This document shows positions 12,976 through 25,321 of a stretch of 64,000 nucleotides of DNA, piece by piece. The stretch's first letter is position 1. The number at the start of each line of letters is the position of its first letter. A program made the translations under genes and the position numbers. The notes below the pieces were generated by a model. That model was not told where the DNA came from. It saw only the letters and a program-made list of their open reading frames with translations, and ran no database searches. Origin of the DNA: Theobroma cacao (lineage: Eukaryota > Streptophyta > Magnoliopsida > Malvales > Malvaceae); assembly GCF_000208745.1 (NCBI RefSeq), contig NC_030857.1, positions 5,511,909-5,575,908 on the forward strand. Reading direction: 5' to 3'.

Positions 12976-14106
12976 GTTCGTTACCCGTTTTTATTTACCA
13001 TAAATGCAACATACTTTTGGTCTTTGGATCTTGACATCTTGTTTACTTTCAACTGCAGAAATTTTCTCTTATCTTTTCCTTCATATTTAAGCTGGTTGGA
13101 CTCGTTCATATCAAATAAACTAAATCTGCGGGTTAGATTTGTCAACAACGTGACTTGAACCCTGTGCTTATGGTTGGTTTGAAATGTTTTCGTTGAATTG
13201 TTTCAGTCCCAGATGCACAACTCTATGCCACATTAGAATATTTTCTTCTTTGCTTGGACCAACAAAAGAAAAAAGAGAGGGAGGGGGGGGGGGGGGGAGG
13301 GCGGAGGTAAGTTAGCAAAGCTTATGTTAATGTCGATCGAAATCGATCCCAGTACCTTCGCGTTTATGTCTTGCTATATAAGATAATTAACTTAGAGAAG
13401 GGCTCAACGTTTTTGGGTTTGCAATCTAGAAGTCGATCCATTTTACATGGTTCCAGTGCACTTAGAAGTAGAGTGTGGTTAAAGTCACTTGGTTGATCAA
13501 ACGGATCATTCACTAATTGCAGTAATTTTGTTTCCTATTATGGATAGTTGCTAGAAATTGCTATGATCCAAAGAGAACTTACAGAACAATTCCTAGATGC
13601 AATTAATTGGGAAAGAAAGGGAGAGAAGAAACTAAAAATGGTTCCACTTGTCTATCTCTGGCAAGAGCACTGCAATCTTGTCAGCTATTTCACACTGTGA
13701 CAGAGATGGTCTCTTAAGGATGTAAAGGAAAAAAGAAAAGAAAAGAAAAGCTGTAGTAAGAAGCAGTCTTATGCTAACTGTTGTTATAAATAGTTAAGGC
13801 AGGGTTGACAAACACATGCAAACGAAGAAATATATGCTAAGCGTATCTGATAATTTTGAATTCGCATTTCATTTATATACAAAAATGATGGAATATGAAA
13901 AGTTTATTCAGCTTTAGTGGGAGAAGAAAGTTATTTCACGCATCTGCATCCTTCATGATCTTATGCAATTTCTCGTTTTCATGAAAATAAGATAATGATT
14001 TTTGCTTTTTCTTACACAAGCTTGCACTTGCAACACAAATTGTGGATGTAGTGAGACTGAGATTGATGATACTACAATTCTGAAGCATTTAACTGTAAAT
14101 ATACAG
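12976..14106 (+). other. Predicted leader intron of the Sec14-like gene
   Basis: A leader exon ending CTCAG|gttcgt (donor 12976) and an acceptor ending atacag at 14106, 18 bases before the ATG, would bound an intron of about 1.1 kb. The interval is T-rich and lacks coding potential. It contains a 15-base G run at 13283-13297 and an AAAAG repeat at about 13729-13750. The borders are inferred from motifs only. Confidence 0.45.
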
Positions 14107-14124
14107 TGAGACATCTATTGAACT

Positions 14125-16658
14125 ATGAGTGCGGGTTTAAAGAAATCTTCTTCAAATGGCTGCGAGAAGTCTCTTACATCTGAAGAGCAGCAGTCAAAGG
14201 TATCTTCTGTTGATATGATCCCCTATCGCTAGTATCTCATAGGTTTCATTTTGGCCTAGACAGATTTTGACAGTTGAAGCATGAAAATGCTACTTGGATG
14301 TTGTGGAGAGTAAAGTTGAACCTTTTGATATTTGCAGATTAATGAGATAAGAAGGTTGGTAGGACCATTGCCTGAGAAGTTGGCCATTTATTGTTCTGAT
14401 GCAGCCATTGCAAGATATTTAAGGGCACAGAATTGGAATGTCAAGAAGGCAACTAAAATGCTTAAAGAGACCTTAAAATGGAGAGCAGAATACAAACCAG
14501 AAGAGATTCGCTGGGTATGCCACAATTCATTCTCCTATAAATTAGCTGTAGTTTTGAATAGGAAGTACCAAATGCATTAAGGATTTGACCTTTTCACTCT
14601 GCTTGTGACAGGTTATCCTTTTTAGTTTTAAATATAGGGTTGTGTACTGCGCTATTGATAATCAGTTAAGGCATGATGATCTTTCTTAGTGGTAGCATTC
14701 TTTGCATTTGTTTTCATACACAGAATAATTCCTTGAATTAGGAACATAAGTGCCCTGGATTTAACCCTTAGAGAGTAACCCAAGCCCAATCTACTTTTAG
14801 GACTGAACTCTGGTTATTTGGCAGGAGCTTTGTCCTTTTCTGTGTGAATATACAGCTGCTTCAGGTCAAACCTTTTTCTTTTGACATATGGTGATTTTAC
14901 AATGTTAAACTTTTTGTTTGATGTAGGAGGAGGTTGCTCATGAAGCAGAGACGGGGAAGATCTACAGATCAAATTATGTAGACAAGCATGGAAGAACGGT
15001 TCTTGTCATGAGACCCAGTTGCCAGGTTATGTCTCACATGCTTACCTCTATATCTATGGAATTAGTAAATCGGTACTACATAAATATTGAAGCAATTTTG
15101 AGCGAAAGGTGTTAGAGTTCATGTTTGGAGATATCCTGCATCACAGAAAAAAAATAAAGGAACAAAGGACATATATACAAGATACACCCCAATCTAATAG
15201 TTTAAGATTTTTGGTCATGATGGTGTCTCATCTTTGTCCCAACCATAGGATGTTTCAATGCCTCTTAAGCTGTTAATAAGAACACTGTTGTCCTTTGCCA
15301 ACAGTATTAGTGGGATGACATGTTTGTCTTACAGATTAGTGGGTTTGTATTATTGTGTAGTCAACCATGAAGCAACTAGTAGTGAAAAGATACTTTTTCA
15401 TTTCATATTCTTGGGACCATATCTGCCAATAAGATTCAAGTTTGAAAGGCATACCATTTAGCCATGTATTGGTTAGCCTTAACAACTTAATTAAATTTGT
15501 TTTGACTGCAGAACTCAAAATCGACAAAAGGACAGATTAGGTATTTGGTTTATTGCATGGAGAATGCAATTGTAAATCTTCCACCAGACCAGGAGCAGAT
15601 GGTCTGGTTGATAGATTTCAATGGCTTCAACATGTCACACATATCAGTGAAGTTGACAAGGGAAACAGCACATGTTTTACAAGACCATTATCCAGAGCGC
15701 CTGGGTGTGGCAATACTATACAACCCTCCCAAGTTCTTTGAACCATTCTGGACGGTAACCCATTTTGACCTTTTTGGCTCTTTTTCTTTTTTCCCCTGCT
15801 TTTTCTTTTCAAGAACATAAATCATATCCGTGAGTTTGGGTTCTCTGTATTTCTCTCACAAATATGCACTGTGTACAAAGATTTATTTTTAAGCATAGAT
15901 GATGGTTGCTAATATCTTCATATGGAATTTGGATACATGATTCCTTTTGGTTTTCAGCCCATGCTAGTGTGAGACATTTCAGCACTCTGGTTGTTTTATG
16001 CCAATTGTTTTTCATGTTAATATAAACCTGAAATTTAAATTCATTCCTACACTTAGCCCTGGCACTATGCAAGCCTTTTTGGTCTTTGACTATCCAAGAT
16101 ATCTCTTGATGCTGTTCAGTGCCATTTTTTTGTTTCGTTTTGTATATTTTTAAGGACAGCTTATTATGCTGTTATATCCCATTAGTCTCTGCCTTATATG
16201 TGAGTTTGATTTGCCAATGGGACTTTGTTCCTTTGCAGGTGGTCAAACCGTTTTTAGAGGCCAAGACTCAGAACAAAGTAAAATTTGCCTACTCTGATGA
16301 TCTCAATACCAAGAAAATAGTGAAGGATCTTTTTGATATGGAGAAGCTAGAGTCTGCATTTGGCGGGAATGATGATTCAGGTTTCGACGTTAATAAGTAT
16401 GCCGAGAGGATGAGGGAAGATGACAAGAGGATTCCCGCATTTTGGACAAGGGAAAATCCTCAATCAGCAGCTCCACAACCTGCACCAACGTGTTCGGTTG
16501 ATTTGAGTTCTGTCAATTTAAACTCTGATTTTGATGCTTCTGACAATGACAAGGTAGACAGTTCCCTGAGTCATGTTTCAGATTCAGAAGGCCTCCCTCC
16601 CAATAAAGGAGTCTTGGTTACTGAGGGCAGTGATAATGGCTCCAGGGAAGTTCATTAG
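14125..16658 (+). CDS. Sec14-like CRAL-TRIO domain lipid-transfer protein (5 exons, 337 aa)
   Basis: Exons: 14125-14199, 14338-14514, 14927-15025, 15512-15754, 16239-16658; every intron is phase 0. Residues 26-84 form the CRAL-TRIO N-terminal helical part (INEIRRLVGPLP, then DAAIARYLRAQNWNVKKA). Residues 85-245 form the lipid-binding fold, with GRTVLVMRPS, QMVWLIDFNGF and the hallmark HYPERLGVAILYNPPKFFEP near the end of exon 4. The remaining ~90 residues are Ser/Asp-rich and probably disordered. Proteins of this type exchange phosphatidylinositol and other hydrophobic ligands between membranes. There is no GOLD or nodulin domain, so this is the short single-domain class. The start was chosen because MSAGLKKSSS is in frame with exon 2 and lies just after a leader acceptor. 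The next gene is convergent, with its stop at 18560. Confidence 0.92.
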
Positions 16659-18559
16659 ATAAAGGAGGATCGAAGCTTGAGCCTGTCTTGGCTGAGGTAA
16701 TAAGTTATGATGATCTGACTGTATGCGGCCTCGCTGACTGACTGCTTTTTTAGTTAGAAATATGAATTTCCTTGGATAAGAGCTTGTTTTTATCCCTTTT
16801 AAGCCAACTCTTTGATCTTCATGATTAGCTGAAAGTTCTTGCCTCGTGAGCTTGTTTTAACATTTGACAAAATAAAATGTGGGTTCTTCAAATATGGACG
16901 CAATAATGCACATCCCTAATTATTAATCTACTAATATTAAGTTCGTAGTATTTGTTCCGAGTTCCAATATTTTTCATTAGAATATTCATATCATTCAAAG
17001 ATTAAAATCTATCCACTAGCTTTTGAGATCTTGCCGTAAAACAATTATTATGGGGTCCAAGATTAACAAGCGGAGAAGGTGTGACAAATGAGATTTGTCT
17101 TTTTCCCCCATTTCACATTCACATGGGAAACTAGAAAAGGTGGGAGGGGCAGTGGGCACTGCCTGCTTCCATCTATAAAAAGCCTCTCCTTTCCTATAAG
17201 GTAGGAGTGAGCAAATGGGTGAATTGAGTTGTTTGGTTCATTACATTTAAAGATCAAATAGATAATTATTTTTTAAAAATTAATTAAAATTAATCAAATA
17301 TAAAGAAAGATTAAACCGATCAAATATAGAATTTTTTTGATTGGTTCGATTTTGATTTAATGGATTAAAATTTTATCATTATTTTTTTTACAAATATAAT
17401 ATTAAAACTTACAAACTTCGTTCATAATGATATATATATATAATTAAATATATAATTTATATGTTATAATATTTTATATCAAAGTTTATATAAATAATAA
17501 CTAATTATGAGGGGCCATAGCTATTTAGAGCTCATTTTGCCCATTATTTTAAAGGCTGTATGTCGGTGCAGTTGGAAAATGGTTGTGCCGCAGCTATGGT
17601 TTTGGAGCTGGATAAGCTCAATTAGGCTGCGTCTCGGATCGTCCATTCCCATTTGGGCATAGCACCGACATCTGCTCCGAGCTAATGCATCAGTTGAGCA
17701 GAATTAGCCTATGCTTTTTCCAAATCAAGATGGCATTCAGGCATGCAACTTTGTTTGATTCTCACTTACTAGTATTAGTCAGCAGCCGCCATAAATGAGG
17801 TTTATTTTAAACGAAAATTGTTGGCATTTCATCCTGAAAGGGATGGGCTTCACTCTGTCGCGACAAGATCACCATAACCAAAATAATTAAAAAAAAAAAA
17901 ATCCTCATCACTCTTGGGGAAGATGGGTTGGATGCATACAAAGCATGCTTTTGTTGTTCTTAGGTTTCCTTGGCATTGGAATAATGCTTGACTGCTTGTC
18001 TTGTTGGATTTTACATACACGAACCATCTTCCCTTCTTTCTTTACATTCCATCCAGAGAGAGAGCCCAGGGATAAACCTGATGCAATAGCACTTGGAAGA
18101 AAGTAATCAAATTGGATAAAAAGACGAGTTTCCAGTCCATATTTTCTCGATACAAGCACAAATGACTGAAATCATTAAAAGCACCGTAGAGACTGAAAAA
18201 AATAAAATCAAATAAAACAAGGCTTATTTCAGTATATCTATTACAGGGTATGAATGTTCAGTATCTTCGACACAGACACCTAACCAGAACTTTTAAGGAC
18301 GTAGGCAGGGACTTGCAACTAGTAGGTTGGGCGCATCCATAGGAAAAATCAACTGGGACGGCAGCTAACCTTCTGAGCTATTGGTCCAACATTATAACCA
18401 ACACTAATTGTAGATGGTAATGCAAAAGGAAGCCCCTGGAAAACAGATTAAAAAAATGTGTAAAATTGTTTGAGTTGCAAAGGGGGCTACTATACTAATA
18501 CACAGAAGAAAGTAAAAATGAAAGCCAGATTTTGATGTTACCTATACTTACAGGAAATG
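16659..18559. other. Convergent intergenic region between the Sec14-like and phosphoglycerate mutase genes
   Basis: This holds the two 3' UTRs and AT-rich spacer. No gene was seen. A probable hAT-type relic starts at 17207 (separate entry). A GC-richer patch at about 17560-17720 has no recognisable content. Confidence 0.5.
17207..17420. mobile_element. Truncated hAT-type MITE relic
   Basis: TAGGAGTGAGCAAATGGG resembles a hAT terminal repeat. It is followed by the AT-rich subterminal sequence of this kind of element, including GATTGGTTCGATTTTG, close to the ATTGGTTCGGTTT of the intact element at 52124. No matching right terminus and no 8-bp target duplication could be found, so the element is decayed or end-deleted and the right edge is arbitrary. 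Confidence 0.35.
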
Positions 18560-21327
18560 TCAATGCAACGTTTCATCTAATTTCTGCCTGTATTGAGCCA
18601 ACCTCTGTAGAAATTCAATTGGCAGAACGATTAGTTTCCTCGATTAAGCTTAATAATTCCAGCTAATAAGGTCAGAATAAGTCCCTCAAAACAAGAGGAT
18701 ATAGATAGTACTAGTAATAATTAATTCTACTGAAACTTTTCTAGTTTTTCCTTTTGAGGTTAAGACCCATAATACCAAAGGTAAGAACATAAAGCATAAT
18801 TTCCAGATTAATGTCAACCCTAAGAATTCAACCAGAAAAGCTCCTTTCATATAAATCAGTTAATTTCCATGTACCATCATGTTTCAGTCTGTCACTTCAC
18901 AAAACAAGTATAGTTTTTACATCAGCTTCATAAGACTACTAGTTCCAAACAAAAGATTATTCAATAAATGTTGAGAAGAGGAAGAAATCATGATTCTTAT
19001 CTATAATAATATGACCCAAAATGTTTTTCCCTATAAGACAACATAAGTCACAATTACCTTTCAAAAAAAAAAAAAAAACTTAAGTCACTATTCCTGAAAT
19101 CATATCGTATGATAGAAGCATTTTTAATTTGTATGACCAGTCTGAACAGCTAACTCCTTAGTTTCTGCACAGAAGTTCCAAGGTTATTCCTGATGCTCCA
19201 AAACTTTAAAGCAAGAGCCAATGAAATATTCCAAAAGCCCAAATGCTTCATGCTTTCCATGCCCCTTTTTATCTCCTTTCCTTCTTAAAACACTAATGAA
19301 ATAATACCTACTGAGTCTTTTTATAACCTTGAATTGACCTATCAATTCCATGCTACGGAAGCAAAAGCATATAAATAGAAGCAGCAGAGTAAATGGACTT
19401 ACATACAGGTCCATAATAGATCAAGAATAATACAGACAGAAAGGTGCTTACTCTAGTATAAGCATAGACTCCAGCCTCTGTTGGTGCTACAGGACTTCCC
19501 CTCCTAATGAACTTTCCTTCTTTAAAAATGTAAAGCATGGGAATCCCAGTTGATAGCTCTAAACTGATAACCTGTCTCATGAAGAATTCAAATATAGCCT
19601 TATTGTTAAAACAAGAGAACCAGGAAAACTGAAAACATCCTGAATGGAACAAAGAAAAGGGTGCATACCTCCTGGGAGGTTAATTTGTCAAGATACATAA
19701 TAATGGACCTTAATGAATTCCCATGGGCAGCAATCATAACATTTTTTCCAGATAGGAGTTGGGGTTCAATCTGCAAAATCATATATTTGTTGTGAGGTGC
19801 TAATAAATTGTATTAAAGAACTTGAATCTCTAAAGTTATCTAAGGCCTTACAGATTGACAAAATCATTAGATAACAGATAAAGCCAGATATAGAAGTTAC
19901 ATTATCTTTAAAATATGCAACAGCTCTTTGAGCACACATTTCCAAACTCTCGCCATTGGGTGGAGGTATATCATAACTTCTACGCCACTCATGAACTTTT
20001 TCCTTCCCAAATCTATCTGCAGTTTCCTGTTTATTAAGACCTTGTAATTCTCCATACCTGCACAGGAAGGATACTTTATGAATCATTCATGAAATAAAAT
20101 TGAGAAAATTTGAGACATCCAGTAAGAGGACAATCACAAAAGCACGAGCAATATGACTTCATCCTTCTTGATACAGAGAAAAAGACAAAGTGCATACATT
20201 CTTTCATTCAATTGCCAAGCTGCTATAACAGGGATTGATTGCTTCATGGTGTCTTCACTGTATATTTGACTCCATGCCCTTGCTTGCTCACTCTCATTAT
20301 GCATGATAATTGGCACCTGCCAACAGTCAATGTTAAAAGGTTATCAATCTAATAAATAGACGAACAATAAAATCACCACACTTGGATTGTTAGGAAGGAA
20401 ATATGGGGTTTTAAATAACTTCAAATCCATTTAACCACGTCCATGATTTTACCAATGACCAATGATGACAGCATCAAGTCCCCAGTATCACCAAGCAGTC
20501 ACTAGCACCTAAACTTTAGGTGCAATATAATTTATTTTTCCTCAAGTTACCTTCTTGCGGCGGTGCTGAGTCATGGCTAGCATAGCAGTCATCTGTGCAC
20601 GAATTAGTGCCGATGTGTATATCATGTCGACAGGTATGTTGCTGATTCTCTTGCCAGCTTCAATTGCCTCTTCCACCCCCTTCTTGGTTAATGGCACATC
20701 AACACAACCTGTAAACAGGTTCTTCTCATTCCATAAAGACTCACCATGGCGAATCAGTATCAAAGCTGCTTCATCTGCAATGAATATCAGGGGGAAAAAA
20801 TCAGAAGGTTTAACAAAAATGAACCCAACTTTGTTCCCCAAGTTATGAGGAAATACCAAATCACTTACATCAGTTGGGAATCAATGTGCTTATGCAGTCT
20901 GCCATTGCAATTTGAGAAATTAGGATTTGTGCTACCCAAACAACTTGTGAAGAAAGGCTAAAAAGTGCAGTTGGATCTAGCTTATAGTGATGAAGAAACA
21001 ATGGTGCATTGATCTATTATAATGCAAATTAAATATGAAACGATGTCTACAATGGTCTGGCTTACTTGATTTCTTGCGAGATTCATGGGTGCCAATTTTT
21101 GAGGGAGATAAAACAGGATCAAAAACAGAAGTTTGGGAAGCTGAGGCTTGAATAACACTGAATTTCCTCTCTCCAGAACTGTAAGTCCCTCTTTTTGAGA
21201 ACCCAACGTCCACCTTAAAACCTTTGGGAAGCAACCTTACTGAATTGTTCCCAACTTCACAATGAATTCCAGAATTGCTGAGAAGGTGAAGACTACCAAC
21301 TGTTTGGTGCAACATAGCATTGGCCAT
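18560..21327 (-). CDS. Plastid-type 2,3-bisphosphoglycerate-dependent-like phosphoglycerate mutase (7 exons, 342 aa)
   Basis: Exons in gene order: 21327-21066, 20774-20551, 20316-20198, 20057-19901, 19770-19669, 19571-19452, 18604-18560; frame is kept throughout. The enzyme family interconverts 3- and 2-phosphoglycerate through a phosphohistidine. The catalytic [17 protein letters not shown] (His97), the [17 protein letters not shown] block and [11 protein letters not shown] (second His, 270) are intact. The first ~75 residues are Ser/Lys-rich, poor in acidic residues and absent from bacterial GpmA, so they are probably a chloroplast transit peptide. Plant cytosolic glycolysis uses the unrelated cofactor-independent enzyme, so this one likely serves plastids or another phosphotransfer. 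Between the two conserved blocks it carries a plant-type segment ([18 protein letters not shown]). The tiny last exon encodes [14 protein letters not shown]. Confidence 0.93.
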
Positions 21328-21328
21328 T

Positions 21329-21959
21329 CTGAAAGTTCATTATAAGCAGGTAGTAAGAAGAACACCTTCCATAACTTGACAAAATGAAGCACAAATATAC
21401 AGCAGAAAGTCTTCATTATTGACAAACTGATGTTTTGCTCAAGAATAGTGCATTTGCCCTTCCATCCTACCAAATGAGAAAAGGAGGCTGGAACAAATGA
21501 TTGCTATCAGGAAACTCGTAATTATGCCATTAAGGGTTTGTATTCATTCTAAATCTATAGTTAAAGTAGACTTAGGAGAGATTAACAACCTAATCATTTA
21601 ACAAGCTCCAACAACATTCAAGGGGAGGCAACAAGCTCAGTAAACACAATCGACCTCTCTAGGATCACTACGCCACCACAAAACACTAGAAAAGTCAATT
21701 CATTTGAGATAAGAAAAAAATGAAGAAACGACAAATTTTTGTCTACCTGGAAGTCGATCATAAACACTATAATTAGCAAATAACCTATATTGAAAAATAA
21801 GCAGGCAGATCCAAGAATCGAAAAGGTATCCCAGTCAAAGACGCAAATTCAACATTATCGGCGTGGGCTTTTCTATCATAAATCAAATAAACATTAAAAT
21901 TTCAAGACAACATGAATCCAGGAAATGAGACAAATATGGTGTACAAGATGGAACCAAAC
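21329..21959 (-). other. Predicted leader intron of the phosphoglycerate mutase gene
   Basis: On the minus strand the donor TTTAAG|gtttgg lies at 21959, and the acceptor tttcag ends one base before the start codon context, at 21329. A leader transcribed from the TATA box near 22060 would need such an intron to reach the ATG without upstream starts. The borders are inferred. Confidence 0.45.
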
Positions 21960-22054
21960 CTTAAAGACAACAACCCAGAAACCAAAAATGAAAATCCCAG
22001 AAGAAAAGAAAAGAGGTTGTTCGCCTTGTTGGGTACACGAAAAAGCTGACCTTC

Positions 22055-22066
22055 GGGTTTATATAG
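22055..22066 (-). promoter_or_regulatory. TATA box of the phosphoglycerate mutase gene
   Basis: The minus strand reads CCTATATAAACCCG, the best TATA box upstream of this gene. It lies about 100 bases before the predicted leader donor. Confidence 0.6.
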
Positions 22067-22289
22067 GCCAACAGCGAAGAAACCGAGGCAAAGAAAAAAT
22101 GCGAATATGGGGCAGAGTTTATTACAAGGAGAAGAAGAAAGAAAAGTTGACGGAGAAGGAGATGGAGGCCTGGTTAATAACGAGTCACAGCTTTTACGTG
22201 TCAATTTCAACAGACAAAGAAGCCCAAAACAAATCAGAAAGAGGGAAAACTCTTGAGTTGTTTTAGCATTTGTAAGATGCAACACTCTC

Positions 22290-23984
22290 AGGTTTTATAG
22301 GAACAACCGTTGATGTTGCCATCGTTGCTGTTTCGTTCTTTAGATGTGGACATATTTGGAAATTGGAGCAGCTTAATGACAATCGACCAAGTGTCCTTTT
22401 TTTCTTATAACAAGACACAAATTTTATGGGTTTTTCCTTTATGTTCTGCTTTGTTTTTATTCAGTCAGGGTAATTTTTTATTAAGGCGGATCGAAAATTG
22501 TTTTTTGAGTGGACAAATTATTAAGTTCAACATTAATAATATGATGCACTCGAGTATTTGGCTCATTGATTAATGCATGATCTCCTGTCTAAAGAATAAA
22601 GTTCGAATCTCTCTCTTCTAATTATTAAACATTAATAATATGATAACTTTATATTCATTAATAAAAAATAAATATAAACATTCACACATCACAAGGTAAA
22701 TATAAAAATTAAACAATCAAATAATATATATAATAAATAAATAATTTTATATTTTTAAAATATTATTTGATATGTAATATTATTTATTATTAACTAAATT
22801 ATAATTATAAACTCAAACTATCAAATTAATTAAAAAATATTTAGATTTGAAGTATTTAAAAACTTAATTAGCTTAAAATTTACTTACAATTGAAGTTTAA
22901 ATGAGTTGCTTTGAGAGGATGAAGAACGTAATCAAAGATCGAGAAGAGAAAGCATCACTTTAGGTTTCGAGAGTAGTTTAAGTTTTGACTTTTTTAATAA
23001 AATCTTAAATTATAGAGAGAATTTTTTACTTTTAAATATAATATATAAATATTAATATATAAATTATTTTTTAATAAATCTAATTTGACTTGAAATCTTT
23101 AATCCTTTTTCCTATAAAATTATAAAAAAAATTAATAAATCCATTAGAATGATTAACTATATAAACTCTAAATTAACTAATATAACTAAGTAGAAATTTT
23201 TGGAATGAGTGGTGTCACTAGTTATAAGGTACGTCCAGCCCTGGCTATTTTTAGACTAACTATCGATTTGCTAAATTGGAGTGTAAAATTGTTGAATTGT
23301 TTTTTGTATGATGGGCCAAATTTGATGCAAAATGTATTAGTAGTTGGTATTAATTCCACGTTGAAAATATTTACAATTGTTTAGTTTGGGGATTGGATTT
23401 CTGAAGATCTGAGCCAAGTTGTAGCTAATTTAATATTTGGATAATATCCGTAGAGAGTGAATGACTACAAATGGAGAACATAATCAATGATTACGTGACC
23501 CTTTTTTAAATGGTAATGACTGTTTGTATGACAAAACATGAGGCTTAATTTTGAGAGCTTGGGGAAGAAATGGTAACAACCCTTCGTGGGATTGTAAGGA
23601 CCAAACCCCTCCTAACCCCAACCCAAATACCAAACAAAAGCAACCCTCAAGGCCTCACACCATTGCTTCAAACCACCTAACACCATTGCTAACTCTTCCT
23701 TCCTTCTTGTGCGGTTTGATCTTACACGTGCTTGGGTCATGCATGTTTTTTCAGACCAAAGAACTCACCTACCAAGGTCTGCCTTCAAAAATTGAAGTCT
23801 TTGACTCTCTCCTGGATTAAGGGTCAAAAAAGGGGGACGTCTCATGTGTTTGGTATGCGGCAATTGCTGCAGGCAAGGTTTAATGAGTCTTGCTGGCGTC
23901 TGAAAGAATATGCTTTGGCATTGTTCTTCTGCTTCTCTGGATTCAGGATGAATTGAATTGCAGCAAGGATTTGTGTTAATTGAT
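22290..23984. other. AT-rich intergenic stretch without a gene
   Basis: No supported gene. A dispersed repeat copy lies at 22548-22630 (separate entry); the rest is simple AT-rich sequence. Short open frames at 23551-23820 and 23732-23956 look random in composition. Confidence 0.5.
22548..22630 (-). repeat. Dispersed repeat, inverted copy
   Basis: Read on the minus strand, this segment aligns by eye with 42275-42363 and 60668-60745. Shared blocks include GAGATT(C/T)(G/A)AA followed by a C/T-rich stretch and TTTA, then GATCAT and AATnAA(C/T)CAAT. Similarity is perhaps 65-75 %. It resembles a decayed transposon terminus or short interspersed element; the class is not known. Confidence 0.4.
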
Positions 23985-25321
23985 TGTAATACCTCACAAA
24001 AATATTCTACTTAATTAATTATATAAAAAATAAATTAATAATTATTAAGTTATAATTTATATTAAATAAATAAATATAATTCAAGTCTAATTTTTTATAA
24101 TTGAGAATATGATTTTTGGTTTATTAATAAAGAAAGAAAAAATAGAAGAAAGGATGTTTAAGCAAATAGAGTAGTTTAGTTAATATCAGTTACAAAATAT
24201 GACATTATTTACACGTTTAAGAAAAAAGCAGATAAAGGAGATGTTATTAGATGATTGTATTTTAATATGATATTTTGAGATTTGAGGTTTTTGAAAAAAT
24301 TTTAGAGATATTATATTTTATTAAGAGCATGTTTGATTTGACTTTTTTTAACTTAAAAACTATTATAAAACTTTTATGAAAAATAATAGCTTTTAAATTT
24401 AAGTTAAAATTATTTGGTAAATTTACTTTTTATAAGTTTTTTTTATAGATAAGCTGTTTGGTAAAACAACTTATATAAATTTTAATTTTGATTAAAATTA
24501 TTATAAAAGGTATTTAATAAATCAGGAAAAAAATTGAATCAAATAAAAAAAGATGAGTGTGAAAAAAATATAATTTTTCTTATAATATTATGAATTGCTA
24601 AAAGATAAAAGAAGACTAAAAAAAATATTTGTTCTTATTTTTTAAAGATTGACTTGAAATTTATGACATTTGGAGTTGAACAAAATTGATGTTAAGAACA
24701 ATAATTGACTTATTTGATTAATTAGATACACCCAAAAGAAGTTAAGAATAAATAATATCACATAATTATCATATCAAATAATAAATTTAGAAATTTCAAA
24801 CAGTAAAAAGAGTTTTCAAGGCAAAAAAAAGAACCATAGAAAATAAAATGAAAAACAAAATAGAAAGACAAAGAAGAAATAGTACTTGAACGCATTTTTG
24901 AATTTTGAATGTTTTTTTCTTTTAATTTTTGTAAAAACAAAGAAAAAACTTAGAAAGATGATTTGCAAAGATAGGGAGAGAAGAAGGAGATCGACAAAGA
25001 GAAGGAGGAGGTATTTTTTGAAAAAGGATTTTTTTTTTAAAATAACTCTCTTAAGAAGTTAACGTGTTTTTTTTAAAAAAAAATCCTATTTGGATTTTTT
25101 TAAGCTCTTTTATTAAAATTTTGCTCTTTAAAAAAAGTTAATTGTTTTAAGAGCTTCCATAAAATACTATTTGACCCAACTTTTATTTTTAAAAAATAAA
25201 TAAGTTAAAAGTAAATTAGGCCAAACAAGCACTAAGTATGATATTATTACTTTACATGAGATTCATCTCATAAGTATGTGGTGTTTGTTATGTCTTAAAT
25301 CCTTGTGTTTGGGGCGTGACA
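23985..25321 (+). mobile_element. LTR of a retrotransposon, interrupted by a Harbinger-like element
   Basis: The segment starts TGTAATACCTCAC and ends GGGGCGTGACA, the TG...CA ends typical of many plant Ty3-type LTRs. Just after it, 25326-25340 reads TGGTAGTATCAAAGC, a degenerate form of the TGGTATCAGAGC site that pairs with initiator methionine tRNA. Removing the nested element at 24325-25232 leaves an LTR of about 430 bases. A second LTR and gag-pol coding sequence were not found, so this is a decayed 5' end or truncated copy. Confidence 0.5.
24325..25232. mobile_element. PIF/Harbinger-type MITE (about 908 bp) with TAA target duplication
   Basis: The left end GAGCATGTTTGATTTGAC and the reverse complement of the right end GTGCTTGTTTGGCCTAA form an imperfect terminal inverted repeat. 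It continues inward to a shared TTTTAACTTA, about 32 bases with small gaps. TAA flanks both ends (24322-24324 and 25233-25235), the 3-bp duplication typical of PIF/Harbinger elements. There is no transposase frame inside, so the copy is non-autonomous. Confidence 0.6.
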
